Source: DASUPK01 sp963821705
GTDB lineage: Bacteria; Actinomycetota; Thermoleophilia; Solirubrobacterales; 70-9
Length of the DNA stretch: 64,000 bases
Assembly (NCBI GenBank): GCA_963821705.1
Contig: CAWGEV010000005.1
Coordinates: 310,001-374,000, forward strand
Direction of reading: 5' to 3'
Below, piece after piece: positions 7,960-22,707 of this stretch. Made by a program: the position numbers and the translations under genes. Within the stretch, counting starts at the first letter, position 1. Each line of letters opens with the position of its first letter. The notes beneath the pieces are model-generated. The model searched no databases, was not told the origin of the DNA, and saw only the letters and a list, made by a program, of their open reading frames with translations.

Positions 7960-9633
7960 CTACTTGGGAGCGAAGGCCGTAGGCCGAAGCGACTCATGTT
8001 GGCCGGCCGCTGCGCTCACGCCTGGTGCCGAAGGGGCCCGGCGCCTGGCAAGCACAGCCGCGAACGCCGCCGCCACCAGTGCCCCGAACAGGAGCCCCGG
8101 AGGGCTGCTGCTGCCGGCGACAACGCGCAGCGTGGTGATCAGACCCGCGGCCCAGATCAGTGCCCCCAGAGCGTCCAGAAGCGGAGTTCGACCCCGAACC
8201 AACACGGGGAGGATCAGCGCGGCGGCCGCGAAGATTCCGGCGGCGGCGAGCACCTGGCCGTCGATCAAGGGCCCGATCACGTCCATGATCGCCGTGCTCG
8301 CCGATCCCTTCCAGCCGGCCGGCGCGTCCGCGACGGGCCCGAGCAGCAGCGTGCGATGGGCGAGCTCCTCCCAGGCGGCGATCCACAGGTACCCGATGGC
8401 GCCGAGCACCGCACGCCCCGCGGCGCCGCGGGTCAGGCCGGCGAGCGCCGGATAGACCGGGCCGAGGCCCGCAAGGCCGAGAATCGGCGCCGCTCCCGGC
8501 AGGGCGATCGCATCCGGATCGATCGCCGGGATCAGGAGAGGCGCTCCGAGCACGGCGATCAGCGCTGCGACGCCCGGCTCCCCCGCCCCGATCGTCGCCC
8601 AGAGCACGACCAGGGCGAGCTGCAGTCCGTAGGCGGGCCGCGCCCTTCCGAGGGCGAGGACGCCGGGAACAAGCGCCGCGAGGGCGAGGGGCGCCGGCGC
8701 GCCCGTGGCGATCAGGCCGGCGAGTCCGAGGGCGGCAATCCCCGCCGCCGGGAGGGCCCCCCAGAACCTGGGCCATCTCCTCCGCGGCCGAGCGGGCTCG
8801 CCATCCGGCCCCTCGATCGCCGGCAGGAGCTCGCCATTGAGCTGGTTGACGTGTGCTGCGAGCGCCGCCTCGAGCTCCGACGCCAGCGGGCGGAGATCCG
8901 AATCCGGATCGAGTGCGGCATCGACCGCCTCGGTCATCGCCTCCGGCAGCTCGGGCCGCACCTCCGAGAGTGGGGCGATCGGCCCGCCGATCGCCCGTGC
9001 GGTGGCCGCGGGCCCGTCGCGAAGCAGCGGATGCTCGCCGCAGAAGCACTCGTACAGGGTCAGCGCGAGCGAGTAGACGTCCGCCGCCGGACCCGGGCGA
9101 AGCCCGTCGGCCTGCTCGGGCGCCATGTAGGCGAGGGTCCCGACGACCGCGCCGGTCGCGGTGAGCGTCTGTGCGCCGGCGACCCGGGCGATCCCGAAGT
9201 CGACCAGCTTGGCTTCGTTCCCCGGCCCGACCAGGATGTTCTCGGGCTTCACGTCACGGTGGACCACGCCGACGCGGTGAGCGTGCGTCAGGGCCGCTGC
9301 CGAGCCGGCTCCGATCCGCGCGACGAGCCGGTCCGAGAGCTCACCTCGGCGACCGATCTCGCGGAGTGTCTCCCCCTCGATCAGCTCGGAGACGAGGAAG
9401 GCGTGCTCGCCGTCGCTGGCGAGCTCATAGAGCGTCGCGATGTTGCGGTGGGCGAGCCGGGCGACCGCCTGCGCCTCCCGGGTGACGCGGGGCGCGCCGT
9501 GCTCGCGGTCGATGATCTTGACCGCGACCGCTCTCTCCAGCCGCTCGTCCCAGGCTCGGTAGACGGTGCCGAATCCGCCGCTTCCGATCCGGCCCTCGAT
9601 CCGGAATCTGCGCAGGATTCGCTCACCGACCAT
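7960..9633 (-). CDS. Ser/Thr protein kinase with polytopic membrane C-terminus
   Basis: 557 aa. Kinase domain about 10-265: RIGSGGFGTVYRAWD, VAVKII, HRDVKPENILV, VDFGIAR and YMAPEQ, so it should be active. After a short basic linker (RPRRRW) come roughly eight to ten hydrophobic segments rich in Ala/Leu/Gly that fill the rest of the protein, with no PASTA or other recognisable sensor domain. The start is ATG at 9633 preceded by GGAGGGG. It lies upstream of and co-oriented with fhaA (77 nt gap) and diverges from the gene at 9740. Substrates and signal are unknown; a role in the same wall-phosphorylation network is inference from position. Confidence 0.88.
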   Translation of the reverse strand: MVGERILRRFRIEGRIGSGGFGTVYRAWDERLERAVAVKIIDREHGAPRVTREAQAVARLAHRNIATLYELASDGEHAFLVSELIEGETLREIGRRGELSDRLVARIGAGSAAALTHAHRVGVVHRDVKPENILVGPGNEAKLVDFGIARVAGAQTLTATGAVVGTLAYMAPEQADGLRPGPAADVYSLALTLYECFCGEHPLLRDGPAATARAIGGPIAPLSEVRPELPEAMTEAVDAALDPDSDLRPLASELEAALAAHVNQLNGELLPAIEGPDGEPARPRRRWPRFWGALPAAGIAALGLAGLIATGAPAPLALAALVPGVLALGRARPAYGLQLALVVLWATIGAGEPGVAALIAVLGAPLLIPAIDPDAIALPGAAPILGLAGLGPVYPALAGLTRGAAGRAVLGAIGYLWIAAWEELAHRTLLLGPVADAPAGWKGSASTAIMDVIGPLIDGQVLAAAGIFAAAALILPVLVRGRTPLLDALGALIWAAGLITTLRVVAGSSSPPGLLFGALVAAAFAAVLARRRAPSAPGVSAAAGQHESLRPTAFAPK

Positions 9634-9739
9634 GGCCCCTCCAAGGTTCGCCCCCAGACCACCTATTCCTGTCGAGGCAAGGGTTCGCCATCAGATCGTG
9701 GCCACAAGCGTCGCGCACCCTGTTCATACTTGGGCCGGT

Positions 9740-10813
9740 TTGGCATTCCTCGATGAGGAACAAGAAGACGTGGTCGTCGCCGATGAGCCTGAGCGGCCGA
9801 GGCGCAGGGTCGGGGGGCCCCAGAGGCGACGTCAACAGTTTCTCGTTCGGCGCCTGATCGGCGTCGGCGTCGGCCTGGCGTTCCTGATCCTGATCGTGAT
9901 CGGGATCCGCGGCTGTCTGGAGGCGCGCTCTCACCGGGCCCTGCAGAACTACGACTCGAACGTGGCCACGATCATGCAGCAGTCCGAGCAGAGCGGGAAG
10001 GACTTCTTCGAGCTCCTCAACAGCCCGAGCGGCGGGTCCAACTCACTCGACGTGCGGAACCAGGTCCTCGCCCAGCGCGACGCGTCGCAGACCCTCCTCG
10101 ACCGGGCGCAGAGCCTGAGCACCCCCGGTGAGATGAGTGACGCCCAGCATGCGGTGGAACAGACGCTGACGCTGCGCCGCAACGGGCTCAACACGATCGC
10201 CGCCAGCGTCGGGCAGGCCACAGCCCGCGCCCAGACGGGCGGCGCCATCACGACGATCAGCAACGCGATGAAGGGATTCTTCGCGAGCGACGTCATCTGG
10301 ACGCAGCTCGGCGCCCCCGAGATCAAGAAGGTCATGCGTGACCAGGGCGTGGACGGACAGCCGCTGCCGCCGGGCAATTTCATGCCGGCCAACGCCACCG
10401 ACTTCCTGAGCCAGGCCACCCTCGTCACCAAGCTCAACGCAATCACCGGGCAGACCGCCACCACCGGCGGCGTCCATGGGCTCTCACTCGAGTCAACCAC
10501 GATCGGCGGCACCACCCTGCAGCCGGACACGACCAACAACGTCCCCAGCGACGCGCAGGAGATCGACATCTCCGTGACCAACTCGGGCAACAGCAACGAG
10601 AGCGGGATCACCGTGGACGCCACGCTCGGGGGCACCCAGCTCCACGGCACGCTCCAGTCCCTGAGCGCCGGGCAGACCGGCACCGTGAAGATCCCGTTGA
10701 CCAGCAAGCCGACACCGGGCACGGACACGACCCTCCAGGTGGTCGTCTCTCCGGTGCCGGGCGAGCAGCTCACCGACAACAACACGTCCACCTACACGGT
10801 CGTGTTCGGCTGA
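9740..10813 (+). CDS. Membrane-anchored extracellular protein, unknown function
   Basis: 357 aa from the proposed TTG. A short charged cytoplasmic N-terminus (AFLDEEQEDVVV, then an arginine-rich stretch) is followed by a single membrane helix around VGVGLAFLILIVIGIRG. A long soluble domain follows, predominantly helical in its first half (Q/S/A-rich). It ends in a beta-rich Ig/CARDB-like part (EIDISVTNSGNSNESG, then TLQVVVSPVPGEQLTDNN), which suggests an adhesion- or CARDB-type fold. The start is uncertain: TTG at 9740 gives a tidy N-terminus, GTG at 9770 is the alternative. Nine nt separate its stop from pheA, so they may share a transcript, although the functions look unrelated. Confidence 0.7.
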   Translation: MAFLDEEQEDVVVADEPERPRRRVGGPQRRRQQFLVRRLIGVGVGLAFLILIVIGIRGCLEARSHRALQNYDSNVATIMQQSEQSGKDFFELLNSPSGGSNSLDVRNQVLAQRDASQTLLDRAQSLSTPGEMSDAQHAVEQTLTLRRNGLNTIAASVGQATARAQTGGAITTISNAMKGFFASDVIWTQLGAPEIKKVMRDQGVDGQPLPPGNFMPANATDFLSQATLVTKLNAITGQTATTGGVHGLSLESTTIGGTTLQPDTTNNVPSDAQEIDISVTNSGNSNESGITVDATLGGTQLHGTLQSLSAGQTGTVKIPLTSKPTPGTDTTLQVVVSPVPGEQLTDNNTSTYTVVFG

Positions 10814-10822
10814 GGATCCCGG

Positions 10823-11680
10823 GTGCGGATCGCGTACCTGGGCCCTCGTGGGACCTTCAGCGAGGACGCCCTCTGGGCGGCCGTCGGGGAAGCGGAGGTC
10901 GACCCGGTGCCTTCGGCGTCGGTCTACGACGCCATCCTCGCCGTCCGCAAGGGTGATGCGGACCGGGCGCTGGTCCCCTTCGAGAACTCGATCGAGGGCG
11001 CCGTGGCCGCCACGCTGGACACCCTCGCCTTCGACGCCGACGGGGTCACGCTGGTCGGCGAGTACGACCTGCCGATCCGGCACTGCCTGATCGCGCGAGA
11101 AGAGACGCCTCTGAACGAGATCGAGGTGGTCCTCTCCCATCCGCAGGCCAGCGCGCAGTGCGCCCGCTTCATCCGGGAGAACCTGCCGCAGGCCGAGGTC
11201 CGCGCCGCTCCCAGCACCGCGGAGGCGGTGCGAACCGTCGCCGAGTCCGATCAGCCCTGGGCTGCGCTCGGCGCGGAATCGGCGGCCACGCTCTACGGCG
11301 CCGCCGTCCTCCGTCACGGGGTCGAGGACGAAGCGGACAACATCACCCGCTTCGTCTGGGTCGCCTCCGAGGAGACGAGCCCGTCCGGCTCCGGACCGTG
11401 GCGCACGTCGCTGGTCTTCTCGGAGCTCGGCGAGGATCATCCGGGCGCGCTGGTCGACGCCCTCCAGGTGTTCTCGACCCGAGAGGTCAACCTGACGCGG
11501 ATCGAGTCCCGGCCGCTCCGCCGGGGCCTCGGCCGATACCAGTTCTTCCTCGACATCGAGGGCGCCTCCGGCGACGAGCCGCTGTCGTCCGCGATAGAGG
11601 CGCTGCGCTCCAAGGCGGAGACCGTCCGAGTACTGGGCAGCTGGCCCATCGCGGCGCCGCCGGGGGTTCCGGGCAGCTAG
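10823..11680 (+). CDS. pheA: Prephenate dehydratase
   Basis: Converts prephenate to phenylpyruvate in phenylalanine synthesis. 285 aa, monofunctional (no chorismate mutase). Catalytic domain about 1-180 opens with RIAYLGPRGTFSE and contains FENSIEGAV and the TRF motif in NITRFVWV. The C-terminal ACT domain (about 195-275) has GALVDALQVF and the ESRP motif in LTRIESRPLRR, so feedback control by phenylalanine is likely. The start is GTG at 10823, nine nt after the preceding stop. Confidence 0.95.
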   Translation: MRIAYLGPRGTFSEDALWAAVGEAEVDPVPSASVYDAILAVRKGDADRALVPFENSIEGAVAATLDTLAFDADGVTLVGEYDLPIRHCLIAREETPLNEIEVVLSHPQASAQCARFIRENLPQAEVRAAPSTAEAVRTVAESDQPWAALGAESAATLYGAAVLRHGVEDEADNITRFVWVASEETSPSGSGPWRTSLVFSELGEDHPGALVDALQVFSTREVNLTRIESRPLRRGLGRYQFFLDIEGASGDEPLSSAIEALRSKAETVRVLGSWPIAAPPGVPGS

Positions 11681-11706
11681 CCCACAGGCGGCGCTTGGTG
11701 CTCCTC

Positions 11707-11712
11707 TACAAT
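11707..11712 (+). promoter_or_regulatory. -10 box TACAAT upstream of HNH gene
   Basis: TACAAT lies 10 nt before the ATG at 11723. No clear -35 was seen. The predicted mRNA would have almost no leader. Confidence 0.45.
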
Positions 11713-11722
11713 CGCCCGGCAC

Positions 11723-12358
11723 ATGGGCAGTAACGGGGCCACCGCAGACGTTGCGGCCAGCGGCCGTGAGGCCGTCCATCAGAACGGCCACGACCCCGCC
11801 CAGGACGGAGATGCCGACGCGGAGGTAGCGGTATCCGCAGCCCGCCGCCTGACCCGCGGGCGGGTGCTGGTTCTCAACGCAAGCTACGAGCCCCTCAACG
11901 TCTGCACGGTTCGGCGGGCACTGGTCCTGCTCCTCAAGGAGAAGGCCGAGGTGCTCGAGCGCGGCGACGGCGTCCTGCGCTCCGAGACGATGCAGCTCGA
12001 CCGGCCGGAGGTGATCCGGCTGATCAGCTTCGTTCGCGTCCCCCGGGACATCCACCGCCGGCGGATCACCCGGAAGGCCGTTCTCGCGCGCGACGGCTGG
12101 ACCTGCCAGTACTGCGGCTCGAGCAAGCCCACCCTCACCGTCGACCACGTCATCCCGCGAAGCCGGGGCGGCGAGTCCGTCTGGGAGAACATCGTCGCCT
12201 CGTGCGCTCCCTGCAATCGCAAGAAGGGCAACCGCCTTCCCCACGAGATCAGGATGCACCCGAAGCGCAACCCGCGCCCCCCGGGACCGACCGTCTTCAT
12301 CCGGATCGCCGCTCCGAGGACACCGGAGGCCTGGGAGCCGTACCTCCTGACGGCCTAG
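11723..12358 (+). CDS. HNH endonuclease-family protein
   Basis: 211 aa. After a low-complexity N-terminus (about 40 residues) comes the conserved block RVLVLNASYEPLNV and VRVPRDIHRRR. The HNH core follows: CQYCGSSKPTLTVDHVIP, RSRGGESVWENIVASC and CAPCNRKKGNR, with two zinc-knuckle CxxC pairs and the catalytic DH. This is the widespread stand-alone HNH family found in actinobacteria and cyanobacteria; the cellular role is not established. No intein, intron or restriction partner is nearby. It ends convergent with a degraded SDR gene. Confidence 0.85.
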   Translation: MGSNGATADVAASGREAVHQNGHDPAQDGDADAEVAVSAARRLTRGRVLVLNASYEPLNVCTVRRALVLLLKEKAEVLERGDGVLRSETMQLDRPEVIRLISFVRVPRDIHRRRITRKAVLARDGWTCQYCGSSKPTLTVDHVIPRSRGGESVWENIVASCAPCNRKKGNRLPHEIRMHPKRNPRPPGPTVFIRIAAPRTPEAWEPYLLTA

Positions 12359-12615
12359 AGCCGCCCCCGGTGCTCCGTCGTCCTCGATCGCGCGCACGAC
12401 CGCGTCGGAGACCGTTTGCGGCGGTGACGTCGGGGCGGCCCCCGGAAAGCGCGTCCCGGCCTCCACCATCGACGACCATCCCCTTGCCGCTGATGAAGCC
12501 CGGGCAGATCGCTGAGCACCAGGCGGGCGCCCTTCGCCGCCAGGCCTCTCGCGATCGGATCGGCCAGGCCACCGGCTCCTCCGGTGAGCAGACAGGTTGC
12601 TCCCCTCAGCTCCAC
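12355..12615 (-). pseudogene. Remnant of a short-chain dehydrogenase/reductase
   Basis: From GTG at 12615 the frame reads an SDR N-terminus: ATCLLTGGAGGLADPIARGL then KGARLVLSDLPG, the Rossmann TGxxxGxG region. It then degenerates into arginine-rich nonsense. In another minus-strand frame at about 12469-12370 a typical SDR C-terminal stretch appears (MVEAGTRFPGAAPTSPPQTV, then DAVVRAIEDDG). A normal SDR is about 250 residues, so roughly 150 central residues including the YxxxK catalytic site are missing. I read this as an internal deletion with frameshift. It is squeezed between the HNH gene and gyrA. Confidence 0.65.
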
Positions 12616-12650
12616 GTCGGGAGCCTATTCGCGCGGCGTCGGCCTCCGGA

Positions 12651-15551
<2,901 letters not shown>

Positions 15552-15578
15552 CTGGATGTCCCTTCACGATGCGCTGTC

Positions 15579-15659
15579 CGCGGGTGGCGCCGTAGGAGGG
15601 GCCCATGGACGCGATTTCTGAGCGTCCATGGGAGGTTCCTGCGGCGACAGGACCCGCGG
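15579..15659 (+). repeat. Nested hairpin element, copy A (gyrB-gyrA spacer)
   Basis: Outer stem CCGCGGGT (15579-15586) pairs with ACCCGCGG (15652-15659). Then gg opposite acagg forms an asymmetric internal loop, followed by a second stem CGCCG/CGGCG. The apical hairpin is a perfect 11-bp stem CCCATGGACGC (15602-15612) and GCGTCCATGGG (15622-15632) with a 9-nt loop. The same arrangement, with a different outer stem and a different apex, occurs at 41468-41563. There is no U-tract, so it is not a simple terminator. It lies between two co-transcribed gyrase genes, on the opposite strand if read in the orientation of copy B. Confidence 0.65.
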
Positions 15660-15673
15660 TCAGAGCGCTGTGT

Positions 15674-18226
<2,553 letters not shown>

Positions 18227-18403
18227 TCAGCTTCCTTTCAATCCAATCAGGGGATGCCTCAACCTTCGTGACCCGGCTCGGATACTCCTCGCGGACACGA
18301 GGATCGAGGCTTCACACAGGTACCAATAGTTTACCAGTCGAAAGCAGCGGAAATTGCGCTAAAGGGTCGCAAAAGCCCTGCAAATGACGAATAAGGAAAA
18401 ACC
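18227..18403. other. AT-richer intergenic region upstream of gyrB
   Basis: 177 bp between the gyrB start and the DUF721 stop, clearly richer in A/T than its surroundings (around 18320-18410, with several A-runs). It should hold the gyrB promoter on the minus strand. I looked for TTATCCACA-type DnaA boxes and found none good enough to call. Confidence 0.5.
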
Positions 18404-18712
18404 CTAACCCGGATCTCCGGAGGCGGTGAAACGGAGGCCGCGCAGGGCCACTTCAGAGGCCAGATTCTGCCGGATCTTGGCCTCGATCTGCCCGCTCAGC
18501 AGGTCCAGTTCCTGGGCCCAGGTGGCCGAGCGGCAGGCCACCGTGACGACCCCGTTGCGCTCGGAGACCGGCGTCGCCTCCCTGGCGATCGCCTCCCCCA
18601 CCGCTCGCGGCCAGGCGCCCTGCACAGCCGCCAGCAGAGTGGCGGGCGCGGCGTCGGCGATCACAGCCTCTACCGCGGCACCGACCGGCCGGGGTGCCCG
18701 CCTGCTCCTCAT
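18404..18712 (-). CDS. DUF721 (DciA-like) protein
   Basis: 102 aa, cytosolic. The pattern AAVQGAWPRAVGEAIAREATP then GVVTVACRSATWAQELDLL is the DUF721 core (W-x-x-[AV]-V-G ... V-x-[ACS]-x-S-x-x-W-[AS]-x-[EQ]-L). DciA proteins load the replicative helicase in many bacteria that lack DnaC/DnaI. The position directly after recF (start ATG overlapping the recF stop) between recF and gyrB is the classical actinobacterial place. The helicase-loader role is inferred from the family. Confidence 0.88.
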   Translation of the reverse strand: MRSRRAPRPVGAAVEAVIADAAPATLLAAVQGAWPRAVGEAIAREATPVSERNGVVTVACRSATWAQELDLLSGQIEAKIRQNLASEVALRGLRFTASGDPG

Positions 18713-19785
18713 GCGGCCCTCAGCGCCGGAGCGGAGGAGAAGGCCCCCTCGCTCACCGCGACCTCGAGCGTCGTTCCCGACGGGACCTGGGCGGCCTCCG
18801 TCGCAGTGATCATCGTCTGGCCCGACCCCTCGAGCAGGCTGACGAGCAGCTCCCGGTGGGACGGGTCGAGCTCGCTCATCACGTCGTCGAGCAGCATCAG
18901 CGGCGCGGACCGGCCGGCCTCGAACAGCGCCGCGCGCTCGGCGAAGAGCAGCGCGAGCAGGGCAAGCCGCTGCTGGCCCTGCGAGGCGAAGCGCCGCAGC
19001 GGCCGGCCGCCGAGCCGGAGCTCGATCTCGTCCAGCTGCGGCCCGTAGGAGGTGTAAGCGCGCCCGAGGTCCTCCCGGCGTCGCGCCAGCTCCGCGGCGA
19101 GCTCCGTGGCATCGCCAGAGGCGCGCGGCCGGTAGGAGATCTCCGCATCCGCCAGCCCGAGCCGGGACGCCAGGTCGGCGAAGGGCCCGGTCAGGGCCTT
19201 GACGGTCTCCGCCCGCGCCGCAATCAGCGGCTCCGCCTCGGCGGCCAGACGGTCGTCCCAGGACGGCAGGGAGCCGGTCCCTCCCAGGCCCGCCCGGATC
19301 CTCGAGACCAGCGCGTTCCGCTGGGCCAGGGTCCGCCCGAAGCGCCGGCGCAGGTCGGCCCGGGCGGGCCAGAGCGCACCGCAGAGGCGATCGAGGTGCG
19401 CCCTGCGATGCGCGGGGGCGCCCTTGACCAGCTGCAGGCGGTCGGGGTGGAAGACGTTCACCAGCGGGCGCTCGTCGGGGTCGCCGGTCAGCGCCCGACC
19501 CGAGAGCAGATGGCGGCGTTCACCGGAGCGGTCGAGCGCCGCCAGCAGGGAGCCGCCCCCCGGCAACTCGAGCTCCGTCCGCGCGCTCTCCTCCCCGTGG
19601 CGAATCATGTCCCGGTCGTTTCCGGCCCGGAACGAGCGACCGGTCAGACCGAAGTAGACCGCCTCGAGGAGGTTCGTCTTGCCCGCCCCGTTCGGGCCGT
19701 GCACGACGACGATGCCCGCGCCGATCTCGGTGCGCCCGTCGGCGAGATTGCGGAATCCGCGGCACTCGACCGCGCCGACGACCAT
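18709..19785 (-). CDS. recF: DNA replication and repair protein RecF
   Basis: SMC-like ATPase that helps load RecA at gaps with RecO/RecR. 358 aa, close to the usual 360-380. Walker A GPNGAGKTNLLEAV at about residues 30-43, QQRLALLALLFAE signature region, Walker B PLMLLDDVMSELDP. Start ATG at 19785, four nt after the dnaN stop; its end overlaps the start of the DUF721 gene. Confidence 0.95.
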   Translation of the reverse strand: MVVGAVECRGFRNLADGRTEIGAGIVVVHGPNGAGKTNLLEAVYFGLTGRSFRAGNDRDMIRHGEESARTELELPGGGSLLAALDRSGERRHLLSGRALTGDPDERPLVNVFHPDRLQLVKGAPAHRRAHLDRLCGALWPARADLRRRFGRTLAQRNALVSRIRAGLGGTGSLPSWDDRLAAEAEPLIAARAETVKALTGPFADLASRLGLADAEISYRPRASGDATELAAELARRREDLGRAYTSYGPQLDEIELRLGGRPLRRFASQGQQRLALLALLFAERAALFEAGRSAPLMLLDDVMSELDPSHRELLVSLLEGSGQTMITATEAAQVPSGTTLEVAVSEGAFSSAPALRAA

Positions 19786-19789
19786 GGGC

Positions 19790-20893
19790 TCAGACGTTCA
19801 GGCGGATGGGCATCACCAGGTAGCTGAAGTCGTCCTCCCCGGAGGGCTCCAGAAGCCCGGGACGCAGGGGGGAGATCAGCTTGAGCAGGACCTCGTCGGA
19901 GTCGATGCTCTCCAGGCCGTCGCGGACGAACTCCGGGTTGAAGCCGATCTCGAGCAGCTCCCCCGAATACGGCGCCGGCAGTGCCTCGCGGGCGTCGCCC
20001 AGGTCGGGGGTCTCCGCCGAGACCACCAGCTCCCCCTCCGAAAAGGAGAGCCGGAGGGCGGCGTTCCGCTGGGCAAGCTGCGAGACCCGCCGGGTCACCT
20101 CGAGGAACTCCGCGCGCGGCAGCTTCACCTCGTGCTCGTAGGACTCCGGCAGCAGCTGGGAATGGTTCGGGAACTGACCATCGATCAGCCTCGAGCTCAG
20201 CGAGGTCTGACCGACCCGGAAGATCGCCTGGTTCCGGGTGAGCCAGACGCTGAGGTCATCCTCCCCTCCCGCCTCGATCAGCCGGGCCAGCTCCCTCAGC
20301 GCGCGGGCGGGGACGTTCGCCTCGAGTCGCTCCGGAACGGCCGAGTCGAGCTTCGTGGTCTTGACGGCGAGCCGGTAGGAGTCGGTGGCGACCATCGTCA
20401 TCTCATCGCCCTCGACGGTGACCAGGACGCCTGTCAGCACCGGCCGCGCCTCATCGCGGGAGGCGGCGCGAGCCACCCGGTTGATGGTGTCCCGCAGGGG
20501 AGCCGCCGGCAGCGAGACCGGGTCGCCCTCCGTCTCCGGGAAGCGCGGGAAGTCATCCGCCGGCAGGGTGCGGAGGTGGAAGCGCGAGGAGCCGGCGCTG
20601 ATCTCGACGTCGCGCTCGGCCTCGCGCAGGGCGAGGGTCACCGGGCCGTCGGGGAGCGAGCGAGCCACCTCGACGAAGAGCCGGCCGGGCAGGACCACGG
20701 ATCCACCCCCTTCGACCTCGCCGTCGAGCCCGATCTCGAGCCCGAGCTCCATGTCGGTGGCGCGCAGGCGGGCCTCACCGTCGGTCGTGATCAGGATGCC
20801 GGAGAGCGCCTGCAGTGCTGCGCGGGCGGAGACCGCACGCGAGACGACCAGCAGCGCATCGAGAAGGGACTGCCTTGTGGTGTTGATCTTCAT
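19790..20893 (-). CDS. dnaN: DNA polymerase III sliding clamp (beta subunit)
   Basis: Ring clamp that tethers polymerase and many repair factors to DNA. 367 aa, three-fold repeated clamp fold. The N-terminus is MKINTTRQSLLDALLVVSRA; the end is PSGEDDFSYLVMPIRLNV, whose YLVMPIR is the canonical clamp terminus that forms the client pocket. I chose ATG at 20893: a longer in-frame start at 20977 would overlap dnaA and adds non-homologous residues. Confidence 0.96.
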   Translation of the reverse strand: MKINTTRQSLLDALLVVSRAVSARAALQALSGILITTDGEARLRATDMELGLEIGLDGEVEGGGSVVLPGRLFVEVARSLPDGPVTLALREAERDVEISAGSSRFHLRTLPADDFPRFPETEGDPVSLPAAPLRDTINRVARAASRDEARPVLTGVLVTVEGDEMTMVATDSYRLAVKTTKLDSAVPERLEANVPARALRELARLIEAGGEDDLSVWLTRNQAIFRVGQTSLSSRLIDGQFPNHSQLLPESYEHEVKLPRAEFLEVTRRVSQLAQRNAALRLSFSEGELVVSAETPDLGDAREALPAPYSGELLEIGFNPEFVRDGLESIDSDEVLLKLISPLRPGLLEPSGEDDFSYLVMPIRLNV

Positions 20894-20973
20894 TGACAGT
20901 TGTTCGGTGCTCTTAGGAGTAGTAAGGGCTGTGGATGACGTGGATATGTGGACAGCCTCCTCTTGTGATTCTT
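20894..20973. other. dnaA-dnaN spacer with DnaA-box-like motifs
   Basis: 80 bp. TGTGGATGA (20930-20938) differs by one base from the reverse of TTATCCACA. TGTGGACAG (20947-20955) matches only its first six bases. Many actinobacteria place oriC between dnaA and dnaN, but two weak boxes in 80 bp are too few to call an origin. It must also hold the leader of dnaN. Confidence 0.35.
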
Positions 20974-22329
<1,356 letters not shown>

Positions 22330-22370
22330 GGGGTCCTCCTTCGCCGTCGTTCGTGCCTCAACCGTGGGCG

Positions 22371-22376
22371 ATCATA
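22371..22376 (-). promoter_or_regulatory. -10 box TATGAT of dnaA
   Basis: TATGAT on the minus strand, one base from consensus, about 42 nt upstream of the proposed GTT start and 27 nt upstream of AAGGAGG. No convincing -35. It abuts the hairpin at 22379-22408. Confidence 0.5.
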
Positions 22377-22378
22377 GG

Positions 22379-22408
22379 GTCGCCCCCTGTCCCTCGAAAG
22401 GGGGCGAC
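22379..22408. promoter_or_regulatory. Perfect 10-bp inverted repeat in dnaA-rpmH spacer
   Basis: GTCGCCCCCT (22379-22388) and AGGGGGCGAC (22399-22408) with a 10-nt loop. There is no U-tract on either side. It covers the position of the dnaA -35 region, so it could be an operator. The rest of 22409-22534 contains nothing that resembles a DnaA-box cluster. Confidence 0.5.
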
Positions 22409-22493
22409 GAGCGACCTCCGTGCAAAACGCGGCGAAAATCGAGAAGGAGATTTCGAGCGGGCCACGATCGCGGGAGGCGGATGGGTCACGCCC

Positions 22494-22499
22494 TATACT
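22494..22499 (+). promoter_or_regulatory. -10 box TATACT of rpmH
   Basis: TATACT 35 nt upstream of the rpmH ATG; probably drives the rpmH-rnpA-yidD-yidC transcript. The -35 is unclear. Confidence 0.5.
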
Positions 22500-22534
22500 G
22501 CCTGCCCCTCGCCCCACCGTCTGGGGCCTTCCTG

Positions 22535-22669
22535 ATGAAGCGGACCTATCAGCCGAAGAAGCGCAAGCGAGCCCGGACCCACGGTTTCCGGGCGCGGAGC
22601 GGTACCCGTTCCGGCCGCGCGATCCTGCGCCGCCGGCGTCAGAAGGGCCGCAAGCGGCTCACCCCGTAG
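22535..22669 (+). CDS. rpmH: 50S ribosomal protein L34
   Basis: 44 aa, very basic: begins MKRTYQPKKRKRARTHGFRA, continues RSGTRSGRAILRRRRQKGRK and ends RLTP, a complete L34. The start is ATG at 22535. Divergent from dnaA and first gene of the conserved rpmH-rnpA-yidD-yidC-jag-rsmG-parAB series. Confidence 0.97.
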   Translation: MKRTYQPKKRKRARTHGFRARSGTRSGRAILRRRRQKGRKRLTP

Positions 22670-22707
22670 GTAGTGCGCCGCGCGTCGATCGTGCAGGCGG
22701 TGCACTG

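Noticed and set aside
10493..12469. Long minus-strand open frame across pheA and the HNH gene
   Set aside because: Low-complexity shadow of two well-supported plus-strand genes; only its first 35 residues mean anything (SDR remnant).
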